21,949 bases of DNA, taken from contig CAJMQE010000065.1 of NCBI GenBank assembly GCA_905215405.1, forward strand, positions 1 to 21,949. Direction: 5' to 3'. The stretch is from an uncultured bacterium. GTDB lineage: Bacteria; Bacillota; Clostridia; Lachnospirales; Lachnospiraceae. How positions within the stretch are numbered: position 1 is the first letter of the stretch; every line of letters begins with the position of its first letter. Under the pieces are notes generated by a model. That model worked only from the letters and a program-made list of their open reading frames with translations. It did not search any database and was not told where the DNA came from. Positions 7,365 to 14,090 of this stretch are shown in pieces. The position numbers were made by a program, and so were the translations under genes.

Positions 7365-7868
7365 ATGCATAATGAATTGACAGAAAAAGATATAAAGAAA
7401 ATGCAGGAAGAAATTGATTACAGAAAACTGGTTCTCAGAAAAGAGCTGATTGAACATGTAAAAGAGGCGAGAGAACAGGGAGATCTGAGTGAAAATTTTG
7501 AGTATTATGCCGCAAAGCGTGATAAGAACAGAAATGAAAGCAGAATCCGCTATCTCGACAGAATGATCAAGACAGCAGTTGTGATTTCAGATGAATCCAG
7601 TGATGATGAGATCGGTGTCAATAACACGGTTGAACTGTATTTTGAAGAGGATGATGAACTACAGACAGTAAAACTGATTACCACAGTGCGGGGAAATTCG
7701 CTGAGTGGTCTTATCAGCATCGAATCACCGATGGGAAAAGCCCTACTCGGTCATAAAGTAGGAGACAGAGTCCTGATTAAGGTCAATGACAATTATAGTT
7801 ATTACGTAGTTGTTAAATCGATTGAAAATACAACAGATGATGGTACAGACAAACTTAGAAGTTATTAA
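7365..7868 (+). CDS. greA: GreA/GreB-family transcript cleavage factor
   Basis: Binds the RNA polymerase secondary channel and stimulates cleavage of backtracked transcripts. 167 aa, the usual size. Residues about 1-80 form the N-terminal coiled coil, with the diagnostic tip sequence EAREQGDLSENFEYYAAK (about 35-52) carrying the acidic Asp and Glu that place magnesium in the active site. Residues about 85-160 are the FKBP-like domain; ISIESPMGKALLGHKVGD is the conserved GreA C-terminal block. GGAGG at 7352-7356 fixes ATG 7365. It follows coaBC by 33 bp with no terminator and probably shares its transcript; I see no functional link to coenzyme A. Genomes often carry more than one Gre paralogue, so this may not be the main GreA. 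Confidence 0.9.
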   Translation: MHNELTEKDIKKMQEEIDYRKLVLRKELIEHVKEAREQGDLSENFEYYAAKRDKNRNESRIRYLDRMIKTAVVISDESSDDEIGVNNTVELYFEEDDELQTVKLITTVRGNSLSGLISIESPMGKALLGHKVGDRVLIKVNDNYSYYVVVKSIENTTDDGTDKLRSY

Positions 7869-7933
7869 TACAGTAGATTTTGCATAAAAGTGCACGGGTT
7901 CAAGTGCTGTGACCGGAAGTGAACCAACAGTTC

Positions 7934-7962
7934 TTGACAATGATGACTTTTCATGCTAAAGT
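7934..7962 (+). promoter_or_regulatory. Promoter of the FMN riboswitch-ribU transcript
   Basis: Perfect -35 TTGACA (7934-7939), 17-bp spacer and an extended -10 (TG at 7954-7955, TAAAGT 7957-7962). The predicted transcription start, about 7969, falls inside the left arm of a 13-bp perfect hairpin (7964-7976 with 7988-8000). Between greA's stop and this promoter I see only a 6-bp inverted repeat (GGTTCA 7897-7902, TGAACC 7920-7925) without a T-tract. Confidence 0.75.
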
Positions 7963-7963
7963 C

Positions 7964-8000
7964 TGTAATGAAAGCAGAATTTAATATTGCTTTCATTACA
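7964..8000 (+). repeat. Perfect 13-bp inverted repeat at the ribU transcript 5' end
   Basis: TGTAATGAAAGCA (7964-7976) is exactly complementary to TGCTTTCATTACA (7988-8000) across an 11-nt loop. No T-tract follows on either strand, so it is not an intrinsic terminator. It overlaps the predicted transcription start, so it could be an operator, a 5' stabilising hairpin or both. Confidence 0.85.
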
Positions 8001-8071
8001 TAATGGCAGATAGAAATCTGGTATCTGTCAGATCTATTTTGAATTGAATAATGTGCGAGTAACAAATACTC

Positions 8072-8222
8072 TGACCTTCAGGGCAAAGTGAGACAGGGAT
8101 TCCTGTCAATTCTTGACCGGTGGTAAATTCTCTGGGAAATCCAGAGATGAAGTCCACGAGCTTAATAAGCTGATTGAGTGCAATTCTCAAACCGACAGTA
8201 TAGTCTGGATGAAAGAAGCGTA
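8072..8222 (+). promoter_or_regulatory. FMN riboswitch (RFN element)
   Basis: Conserved RFN pieces occur in order: CCTTCAGGGCAAAGTGAGA (from 8075), TTGACCGGTGGTAAATTC (8113 on), GTCCACGAGC (8152-8161), the GATTGAGTGCAATTCTCAA helix (8172 on), ACCGACAGTATAGTCTGGAT and GAAAGAAGCG (to 8220). These are the joining segments that bind flavin mononucleotide. The aptamer is followed at 8306 by an intrinsic terminator and then a riboflavin transporter gene, so high FMN should stop transcription. The expression platform between (8223-8305) has no gene. Confidence 0.95.
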
Positions 8223-8305
8223 GGTATTGGTGTTCCGGTAGAAAGGATTTCGTGGAGTAAGATTTATGTGAAATGCCTGACAGATTGGATCCACCAGATA
8301 TATAT

Positions 8306-8343
8306 GCCCTGTATCGTTCGTTGATACAGGGCTTTTCTTTTTT
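8306..8343 (+). terminator. Intrinsic terminator of the FMN riboswitch
   Basis: Perfect 10-bp stem GCCCTGTATC (8306-8315) with GATACAGGGC (8323-8332), 7-nt loop, followed by a T-rich run to 8343. It lies 51 nt before the ribU start and is the expected FMN-dependent off switch. Confidence 0.93.
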
Positions 8344-8393
8344 CATTTTTCGTTCAGTAAAATTCAAAAATAAAAAACAGGAGGAATTTAACT

Positions 8394-9143
8394 ATGACAG
8401 ATTATGGTAAATTATTCAGTCAGATAAAAGACAATGCATCATTTCTGCTTGTTTCGCTTTTACTGATGGTAGCGGTCTATGCGATCGCATTTGCAGCCGA
8501 AAAACTGATTGAAAAAAAGACAGGTGAGAAATTAAGAAGCAAAAAGATCCGTACGAACAGAATGACAGTCATTGCAATGCTTTCAGCGCTTGCATTTATT
8601 CTGATGTATTTTGAAATACCACTCTGGTTCGCACCATCATTCTATAAACTGGATGTCAGCGAAGTACCAGTACTGCTTGGTGCTTTTATGTTCGGTCCAA
8701 CGACTGGAGTTGTAATAGAAGCAGTCAAGATCCTTCTTCATGTGGTGATCCAGGGAACATCGACGGCATTTGTTGGTGATTTTGCCAATTTCATCTTTGG
8801 TTGTACCCTTGTCATACCAGCATCCTTTATTTATTTTCTTAAGAAAAATAAAAAAGATGCAATTGTGGGTATGATCGTGGGATCAATTGTATTCATAGCT
8901 TGTGGTACGATCTTAAATGCAGTATATCTGCTTCCTAAGTATTCTGTATTATATGGAATGCCAATGGATGTTCTGATCGGAATGGGCACAAAAGTCAACG
9001 GGGCAATTACAGATGTATTTACATTTGTGGCATTTGCAGTGGCACCATTTAACCTTTTGAAGTCCTTTGTAATATCCGTTATTACCGCTGTACTCTATCC
9101 ATATGTCAGCAAAATTTTAAAAAATCCATCAAAATTAGGATAG
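8394..9143 (+). CDS. ribU: Riboflavin ECF transporter S component
   Basis: Membrane-embedded riboflavin-binding subunit that takes up vitamin B2 with a shared ECF ATPase/EcfT module (not in this window). The signature stretch FEIPLWFAPSFYKLDVSEVP, followed by LLGAFMFGPTTGVVIEAVK and the TSTAFVGDFANFIFG block, is that of RibU. The FMN riboswitch directly upstream confirms the substrate class. Length 249 aa is longer than the usual 190-210: residues 1-55 add one extra hydrophobic segment (about 16-36) and a basic linker before the six-helix core, giving about seven helices. AGGAGG at 8380-8385 decides ATG 8394, so the extension is translated. Regulation: repressed by FMN through transcription termination. 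Confidence 0.93.
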   Translation: MTDYGKLFSQIKDNASFLLVSLLLMVAVYAIAFAAEKLIEKKTGEKLRSKKIRTNRMTVIAMLSALAFILMYFEIPLWFAPSFYKLDVSEVPVLLGAFMFGPTTGVVIEAVKILLHVVIQGTSTAFVGDFANFIFGCTLVIPASFIYFLKKNKKDAIVGMIVGSIVFIACGTILNAVYLLPKYSVLYGMPMDVLIGMGTKVNGAITDVFTFVAFAVAPFNLLKSFVISVITAVLYPYVSKILKNPSKLG

Positions 9144-9179
9144 AAATGCATAGACCATTCAATAATTGTTCATAATATG

Positions 9180-9202
9180 TTTAGAAATTATTAATTTCTA
9201 AA
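9180..9202 (+). promoter_or_regulatory. 23-bp perfect palindrome touching the lipoprotein gene's ribosome binding site
   Basis: TTTAGAAATTA (9180-9190) and TAATTTCTAAA (9192-9202) are exact complements around a single central T at 9191. The right arm runs directly into the GGAG (9203-9206) of the lipoprotein gene. It could be a repressor operator or an RNA hairpin that affects access to the ribosome binding site. Confidence 0.7.
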
Positions 9203-9215
9203 GGAGCGATTATTT

Positions 9216-9524
9216 ATGAAAAAATTAAAATTTCTCTTACTCGGTGCGGTACTTGTATTATGTGCCGGAGTAATGACAGGTTGTGGCAGCACAACTGATG
9301 ACAACAATGGGAGCTCAGCTGGTGCAGAAAGTACAACAGCAGCAGCCAAATCTTCTGAGGGAGCAGCCGGCGAAGTAATGACCGATGTCGGTGATGGCGT
9401 AAAAGAAATCGCTACAGATGTTGGAGATGGTCTCAAAGAAGTTGGTACTGATATCGGAAATGGTCTGGATAATCTTGGAGAATCCAATGGCTCTGGTATG
9501 CAGGCTGAGACAACAAGCAGATAA
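9216..9524 (+). CDS. Small lipoprotein with three 11-residue repeats
   Basis: A 102-aa probable lipoprotein. Residues 1-22 are a type II signal peptide (MKKLK basic start, hydrophobic core, MTGC lipobox with Cys23); a Met at -3 is less usual but seen in related bacteria. Residues about 24-50 are a low-complexity Ser/Thr/Ala linker. Residues about 51-85 carry three near-identical 11-residue units, TDVGDGVKEIA, TDVGDGLKEVG and TDIGNGLDNLG, which resemble an amphipathic repeat. No enzyme motif is present and I do not recognise a family. AAGGAG sits before the ATG, abutting a perfect 23-bp palindrome. It follows ribU by 72 bp and ends at a strong terminator; a link with riboflavin uptake is not shown by anything in the protein. 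Confidence 0.75.
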   Translation: MKKLKFLLLGAVLVLCAGVMTGCGSTTDDNNGSSAGAESTTAAAKSSEGAAGEVMTDVGDGVKEIATDVGDGLKEVGTDIGNGLDNLGESNGSGMQAETTSR

Positions 9525-9545
9525 AAATTACATTTACGGAATAAC

Positions 9546-9588
9546 AAAAATGGAGCCTGATCCCTTGTGATCGTGGTTCCATTTTTGC
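9546..9588 (+). terminator. Intrinsic terminator after the lipoprotein gene
   Basis: AAAAATGGAGCC (9546-9557) pairs along 12 positions (one G-T) with GGTTCCATTTTT (9575-9586). The A-tract and T-tract make it able to work in both directions. Confidence 0.85.
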
Positions 9589-9646
9589 TGTCCAAAGCTT
9601 TGAGTTGTGTTTTTTTAGGTCAGATTTGAAAAATTTGTGAAAAAGC

Positions 9647-9675
9647 TATGACTTTTATAAAAATTAAAGTATAAT
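9647..9675 (+). promoter_or_regulatory. Possible promoter of the PpiC-like gene
   Basis: A perfect TATAAT at 9670-9675 with a weak -35 candidate TATGAC (9647-9652) at 17 bp. It lies between the 9546-9588 terminator and the AGGAGG before 9712. Confidence 0.5.
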
Positions 9676-9711
9676 AAAGAAATGAAAAATGGACAGGAGG
9701 TTAATGCGTAA

Positions 9712-10926
9712 ATGAGTACCAAAAAAAAGCAGAATGCTAATCAGTCTTCACCGAAAACGGTAAAAAACGGAAAGCAGGATGCAAAGAAAAATCATACGAA
9801 TTCAGAAAAGCAGCCTGAAAAAGTGCTGACCAAATATGATAAAAAAGTGCTTGCACGTAAAAAACAGCAGGAAAAAGAAAAAAGAGAAAAACAGATCTTC
9901 AAAGGATGTCTGGTCGTCGTGGCCCTTGCAATCATTGCTGGAATTGCAGCTTATTTTGTAGCGGACTACAGAAATGAACATGCTACTTACATAAAGGTTG
10001 GAGATTATGAGATATCAAGAACAGAATATGACTATTATTACAATACAGCCATAACTAATTTTGAAAGTAATTATTCCCAGTATCTTTCTTACTTTGGTCT
10101 GGATACAAGCAAAGATCTATCAGAACAGCAGTATTCAGATGATTTGAGCTGGGCTGATTATTTTGCACAGACAGCAGCAGAAACGATTCAGCAGACAAAG
10201 GCATTGAAAGATGACGCAGCTAATGCAGGATTTTCTTATGATGTAACGGAAGACTATAACAGTTATATTGATGGTATCAAACAGTCTGCATCACAGGAAA
10301 GCATGAGTGAAAAGAAATATTATAAGACGAAGTTTGGTCAATATGCAACAGAGTCAAAATTAAAATCCACAATCGAAGAATATCTTTTGGTAAGCAAATA
10401 TTATGAACAGCTGACAACGGACAATACACCTGATGCCAGTGAGATTTCTGCTTACTATGAACAGAATAAGGATCAGTATGATTCTATCGATTACAGAATG
10501 ATGACATTTGATGATGAGAATACAGCCAATGAAATGCTGGCAAAGATCACAGATGAGGAATCATTTAAAAATCTTTGTATCACATATGCATCAGATGATG
10601 ACAAGGATAAATACACATCTGAGGACGCTTCCCTCACAACGGGAGCCGCTTCCAGCTCACTTTCTTCAGCGAATAGCACATGGCTTTTAGATGCTGCCAG
10701 AACAGCTGGTGATAAAACAGTGGTTGAAGATAGTGCAAATAGCAAGTATAATGTATTATACTTTGTTAATAGATATTATGATGATTCCAACGATAGTAAG
10801 ATCTCAAGTACGATTTCACAAAATAAAGTAAGTGAGTATATTGAGAATCTGATTGCTGGTTATACAATTACTGATGATAATGGTCATCTGAAATATCTTA
10901 CTGTAGAGACAGAAGCTGCAGAATAA
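9712..10926 (+). CDS. Membrane-anchored SurA/PpiC-like peptidyl-prolyl isomerase or foldase
   Basis: A 404-aa protein with a lysine-rich cytosolic tail (1-62), one transmembrane helix (about 64-84) and a large extracytoplasmic part. Residues about 92-235 resemble the SurA N-terminal helical chaperone domain (VGDYEISRTEYDYYYN start). Residues about 240-370 follow the parvulin PPIC pattern: ISAYYEQNKDQYDSIDYR, then FKNLCITYASDDD, WLLDAARTAGDK and YNVLYFVNRYYD. Several residues usually conserved in active parvulins are hard to place, so it may be a chaperone with little isomerase activity. AGGAGG precedes ATG 9712. It is likely to assist folding of exported proteins, as PrsA does, but is tethered by a helix rather than a lipid. 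The next gene follows after 32 bp without a terminator, so cotranscription is possible. Confidence 0.75.
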   Translation: MSTKKKQNANQSSPKTVKNGKQDAKKNHTNSEKQPEKVLTKYDKKVLARKKQQEKEKREKQIFKGCLVVVALAIIAGIAAYFVADYRNEHATYIKVGDYEISRTEYDYYYNTAITNFESNYSQYLSYFGLDTSKDLSEQQYSDDLSWADYFAQTAAETIQQTKALKDDAANAGFSYDVTEDYNSYIDGIKQSASQESMSEKKYYKTKFGQYATESKLKSTIEEYLLVSKYYEQLTTDNTPDASEISAYYEQNKDQYDSIDYRMMTFDDENTANEMLAKITDEESFKNLCITYASDDDKDKYTSEDASLTTGAASSSLSSANSTWLLDAARTAGDKTVVEDSANSKYNVLYFVNRYYDDSNDSKISSTISQNKVSEYIENLIAGYTITDDNGHLKYLTVETEAAE

Positions 10927-10958
10927 GTATTATTTTTAAGAAGTACGAGGTATTAGAG

Positions 10959-12272
10959 ATGCATAATGAATATGCGAAAGAATTAAAAGAATTTTTAGAC
11001 AAGAGTGTCAGCCGTTTCCATGCAATCCAGAATATCATGGACGAGCTCAATGAAAATGGTTACCAGCAGTTACTTGAAAGCGGCAGCTGGAAAATTGAAA
11101 AAGGTGGAAAATACTATGTTGTAAGAAACTATTCATCAATCATAGCATTTGCAGTACCTGAAAATGATTATACAGGATTTAATATTATGGCTAGCCATAG
11201 TGATTCTCCTACATTTAAGATCAAAGAAAATCCGGAAATGGTAGTAGACGGAAAATATAAGAAACTCAATGTAGAACAGTACGGTGGTAATTTATGTGCA
11301 CCTTGGTTCGACAGACCACTTTCCGTATCTGGCCGTATTATTGTTAAGACAGACAAGGGAATTGAAACAAGACTTGTAGATGTAGACAGAGATCTTCTTA
11401 TGATCACAAGCCTTGCAATTCATATGGATAGAACACAGAACGAAGGACACAAATACAGTGTTCAGAATGATATGCTTCCTCTTTTTGCTGAAAACAGTGA
11501 TGAAGCAGACTTTATGGGAATCGTTGCAAAATCTGCAGGAGTTGAGAAAGAAGATATTCTTGGCAATGACCTTTACCTCTACAACAGAATGAAGGGTTCT
11601 TTCTGGGGCGCTAATGAAGAATTCATGTCATCAGGCAGAATTGATGATCTTCAGTGTGCATTTGCATCTCTGAAGGGATTATTAATGGCAAAACCTGAGA
11701 AGAGTATTCCTGTAATGTGCGTATTTGATAACGAAGAAGTTGGTAGTAGTACAAAACAGGGTGCAGATTCAACATTCTTAAGTGATACTCTGCAGAGAAT
11801 CAATGAATGTCTTGGCTTTGATCAGGAAAATTACTATAGATCAATTGCAAGAAGTTTCATGATGTCCGCAGATAATGCACATGCTATGCATCCAAACTTT
11901 GCTGGAAAAGCTGATCCAGTGAACCATCCAGTATTAAATGGTGGTGTTGTTATCAAATTTGATGCAAAACAGCACTACTCAACAGATGCAATGGCTGCAG
12001 CAATTTTTAAACAGCTTTGTAAAGAAGCTGATGTACCATTCCAGGTATTTGTTAACAATTCAGATATTCCAGGTGGTATGACACTCGGTGGTATTTCTAA
12101 TACTCATGTATCTTTAAATACAGTTGATATCGGTCTTGCACAGCTTGCTATGCATTCTCCATATGAAACAGTTGGTGTAAGAGATACAGAATATATGGCT
12201 AAGGTAGCTGGCAAAATGTTTGCAATGAACATGGACGAGACTGGCTGCGGAGCTTATGATCTGAACCTGTAG
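10959..12272 (+). CDS. M18-family aminopeptidase
   Basis: Cytosolic metallo-aminopeptidase of family M18 (aspartyl aminopeptidase type), 437 aa, the usual length; members form dodecamers and release N-terminal residues, often acidic ones. Metal and catalytic motifs are in order: ASHSDSPTFKIKENP with zinc ligand His80, the GGNLCAPWFDRPLSVSGR block, FDNEEVGSSTKQGADS with the catalytic and zinc-binding glutamates, MSADNAHAMHPN with an aspartate, and KFDAKQHYSTDA with the late histidine. GAGG lies about 10 nt before ATG 10959. Codon choice is more biased to T-ending codons than its neighbours, like valS, which suggests high expression. It ends at a hairpin shared with the convergent HxlR gene. 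Confidence 0.95.
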   Translation: MHNEYAKELKEFLDKSVSRFHAIQNIMDELNENGYQQLLESGSWKIEKGGKYYVVRNYSSIIAFAVPENDYTGFNIMASHSDSPTFKIKENPEMVVDGKYKKLNVEQYGGNLCAPWFDRPLSVSGRIIVKTDKGIETRLVDVDRDLLMITSLAIHMDRTQNEGHKYSVQNDMLPLFAENSDEADFMGIVAKSAGVEKEDILGNDLYLYNRMKGSFWGANEEFMSSGRIDDLQCAFASLKGLLMAKPEKSIPVMCVFDNEEVGSSTKQGADSTFLSDTLQRINECLGFDQENYYRSIARSFMMSADNAHAMHPNFAGKADPVNHPVLNGGVVIKFDAKQHYSTDAMAAAIFKQLCKEADVPFQVFVNNSDIPGGMTLGGISNTHVSLNTVDIGLAQLAMHSPYETVGVRDTEYMAKVAGKMFAMNMDETGCGAYDLNL

Positions 12273-12348
12273 GATTAGTGCACAGGAATTTAGATTGATA
12301 GAACGAAAATAGAAATGGCAGAGAAACGATGAAGGTCGTCTGTCGATG

Positions 12349-12448
12349 AAAAAAGCGTCACGCTTACGAAAAATTGAAACGTTCCCCAAAAGTTAGAAAA
12401 ATTTAACGATAGGAGATCGATTCAAAAAAAGTAAGCTGACGCTTTTTT
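12349..12448. terminator. Bidirectional terminator-like inverted repeat with a 63-nt loop
   Basis: AAAAAAGCGTCACGCTTAC (12349-12367) pairs with GTAAGCTGACGCTTTTTT (12431-12448) apart from one bulged C. A and T tracts at both ends let it terminate both the aminopeptidase (+) and the HxlR gene (-). The unusually long loop holds small stems, GTTA/TAAC and CGAT/ATCG. Confidence 0.7.
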
Positions 12449-12453
12449 AATTC

Positions 12454-12807
12454 CTATTTTATGTTGTTTTTTGGCTGATTTGCTTCGCCCCAATGGCACA
12501 TCGCTTCCATAATTGGATACAAAGAACGGCCCTTCTCGGTAAGACTGTATTCTACTTTAGGCGGTATCTGGGGGTATTCTGTACGAATGATCAAACCTTC
12601 ATGCTCCAGATCTTTAAGCTGGGAGCTTAATGTTTTATAGGTTATGGTGCCGATCTTTCTTTGTAATTCGTTAAAACGTATGGTTTTATATTCTACCAGC
12701 CAGTATAGAATGACCAGTTTCCATTTCCCACCAATTAAGGACAGCGTATAGCCAAAAGGTGTATCTGCCAGGGAGGTAATGTTGCCCTCATATTTATGCA
12801 TGCTCAT
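12454..12807 (-). CDS. HxlR-family winged-helix transcriptional regulator
   Basis: A 117-aa dimeric DNA-binding regulator. The core matches HxlR: FGYTLSLIGGKWKLVILYWL (about residues 18-37), then the helix-turn-helix with RFNELQRKIGTITYKTLSSQ and LKDLEHEGLI, and the wing with YPQIPPKVEYSLTEKG (about 79-94). The family includes redox- and aldehyde/quinone-sensing repressors such as YodB and CatR; here one cysteine is near the C terminus (MCHWGE, about residue 104) and the N-terminal sensing cysteine of YodB is absent, so sensing by that cysteine is not supported. On the minus strand GGAAAG (12815-12820) supports the start at 12807. It is divergent from the gene at 13014, with an operator-like palindrome between, so it probably represses that gene and itself. 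Confidence 0.9.
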   Translation of the reverse strand: MSMHKYEGNITSLADTPFGYTLSLIGGKWKLVILYWLVEYKTIRFNELQRKIGTITYKTLSSQLKDLEHEGLIIRTEYPQIPPKVEYSLTEKGRSLYPIMEAMCHWGEANQPKNNIK

Positions 12808-12849
12808 TGTGGTACTTTCCTTTCTGATAGTAGGTGTTCATAAAGTGCG

Positions 12850-12862
12850 TACTTAAAAAGTA
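12850..12862. promoter_or_regulatory. Probable HxlR operator
   Basis: Perfect palindrome TACTT-AAA-AAGTA in the divergent intergenic region, resembling the TACT/AGTA half-sites known for YodB-type HxlR regulators. It overlaps a weak -35 (TTAAAA 12853-12858) that sits 17 bp before a perfect TATAAT (12876-12881) reading toward the gene at 13014. Confidence 0.6.
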
Positions 12863-12917
12863 GCCTTGATTCTTTTATAATACTCTTGAAGTCGCAAATA
12901 GAAAAGACAAATTTGTA

Positions 12918-12965
12918 GACGAAAATGCAGACGAAAATGCAGACGAAAATGCAGACTTTGATGCA
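12918..12965. repeat. 12-bp direct repeats in a leader
   Basis: Three exact copies of gacgaaaatgca (12918-12929, 12930-12941, 12942-12953) followed by a diverged fourth (12954-12965). They lie between the predicted promoter and start of the 13014 gene, so they are transcribed. One frame through them is open but has no start codon or ribosome binding site. Confidence 0.9.
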
Positions 12966-13013
12966 ATGCCTGAGTGAACAGGGCAGGAATAAAGCAGAAG
13001 AAAAGGAGAAGAA

Positions 13014-13352
13014 ATGAATAAAGTTAAAATTACGATCTTAAAAACGACATTTGATAATGAGTTAGCGGCCGAATATGGGGTAAGTAATCTGGGGGCATGT
13101 CCAATGATGCAAAAAGGACAAGTCTTTTATGCTGACTATGCAAAGCCAGAGGGATTCTGTGATGAAGCTTGGAAAGCGATTTATCAGTATGTATTTGCGC
13201 TTGCACATGGAGCTGGAAAGGATGTTTTTTATTATGGAGACTGGATCAGAAAACCAGGGGTTGCAATTTGCAGTTGTAATGATGGATTAAGACCGGTCAT
13301 CATGAAGCTGGAATCAACAACGCAAAAATCGGAAGTCAGTACAACAAAATAG
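13014..13352 (+). CDS. TIGR04076-family small protein
   Basis: A 112-aa soluble protein whose start MNKVKITILKTTF, the CPMMQKGQVF segment, the FCDEAWKAIYQYVFALAHG helix and the IADCND-like ICSCNDGLRPVIMKLE end resemble the TIGR04076 family, whose function is unknown. Cysteines near residues 29, 51, 86 and 88 are notable and could bind a metal or sense redox state (inference). AAGGAGAAG lies before ATG 13014. The C-terminal 12 or so residues are Ser/Thr/Lys-rich and likely disordered. It is divergently arranged with an HxlR regulator across an operator-like palindrome and 12-bp repeats, an arrangement that suggests it is the regulator's target, perhaps in response to electrophiles or oxidants. 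No clear terminator follows. Confidence 0.8.
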   Translation: MNKVKITILKTTFDNELAAEYGVSNLGACPMMQKGQVFYADYAKPEGFCDEAWKAIYQYVFALAHGAGKDVFYYGDWIRKPGVAICSCNDGLRPVIMKLESTTQKSEVSTTK

Positions 13353-13495
13353 AATTGTTTTTTAATAACTTCACCCTGTTTCATCGATTTTTTTGTAGAA
13401 TAACAGAAGAACATGTTACTTAAGCAAAAATAGACATAGATTTTGTCGATATCTTTTTGAGACGAATTTTCTAAAAAGAGTTAAGATAAAGATGG

Positions 13496-13516
13496 TTTGT
13501 ACATATGCTGTACAAA
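13496..13516 (+). promoter_or_regulatory. Inverted repeat (7-7-7) before the small membrane protein gene
   Basis: TTTGTAC (13496-13502) and GTACAAA (13510-13516) are perfect complements separated by 7 nt, ending 10 bp before the AGGAGG of the gene at 13540. No T-tract follows, so it is an operator candidate or a leader hairpin rather than a terminator. Confidence 0.55.
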
Positions 13517-13539
13517 AATAAAAACAGGAGGGATTGAAA

Positions 13540-13860
13540 ATGAAATCAGCTTTAAAGGGATGGTTATGGTTTATTTTCATCGTAAATTTACTGTCAATTG
13601 TAGTAGTACTGGTAGGGGCATTTGCTAATCCGGTCTTATTCTTAAGTTTGATCGGAGGCGTACTTGTTGTAGTTGGATGCGCTCTGATGTTGTTTAAGAC
13701 GATGAAAGCAGGTTACTTTATCATCTGCAGCGGTGCAATCGTAAACTTCATTGTGAATCTTGTACTCGGAGCAAATATTGCAGTTGCAGTGATTGGTCTG
13801 GTTGTTTTACCATTGGTTACTTATCTGATCATGAGAAGTGAATGGGAACAGTTCAACTAA
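13540..13860 (+). CDS. Small four-helix membrane protein, hypothetical
   Basis: A 106-aa protein that is almost entirely hydrophobic, with four predicted membrane segments at about residues 6-27, 31-51, 56-76 and 78-98 and a short charged C-terminal tail (RSEWEQFN). No signal peptide, lipobox or catalytic motif is seen and I do not recognise a named family. The frame runs back to TTG 13534, but ATG 13540 is well placed behind AGGAGG (13527-13532). It is preceded by an inverted repeat and followed by a good terminator, so it looks like a single-gene unit. Confidence 0.75.
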   Translation: MKSALKGWLWFIFIVNLLSIVVVLVGAFANPVLFLSLIGGVLVVVGCALMLFKTMKAGYFIICSGAIVNFIVNLVLGANIAVAVIGLVVLPLVTYLIMRSEWEQFN

Positions 13861-13910
13861 AATTGAGAAAATGAAAGTACATAAAGACGGATTTATAGTC
13901 AGATCCGAAC

Positions 13911-13947
13911 AAAAAGGCAGAGCTGGATAACCGGCTCTGTTTTTATA
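13911..13947 (+). terminator. Intrinsic terminator
   Basis: CAGAGCTGG (13918-13926), loop ATAA, and CCGGCTCTG (13931-13939) form a 9-bp stem (one G-T) flanked by five A and five T. It closes the small membrane protein gene. Confidence 0.88.
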
Positions 13948-14090
13948 TTTAAAAGTAAATATGAGAGCAATTAGAATATTTGTTCGATTTTAATTGCATT
14001 CATCTATTTTATCATTTATGATAAAGATATTGGAAAAGTTAACGAATTAATCTTATGATTCTTTAAAATACGATAATAAGGGGGATAATG

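Noticed and set aside
9704..9715. Tiny frame ATG CGT AAA TGA overlapping the PpiC-like start codon
   Set aside because: It is only three codons and sits too close to the AGGAGG; possible translational coupling cannot be supported.
12891..12980. Open frame through the 12-bp repeats reading VDENADENAD
   Set aside because: No in-frame start codon or ribosome binding site; a stop lies upstream and the tract ends in TGA shortly after.
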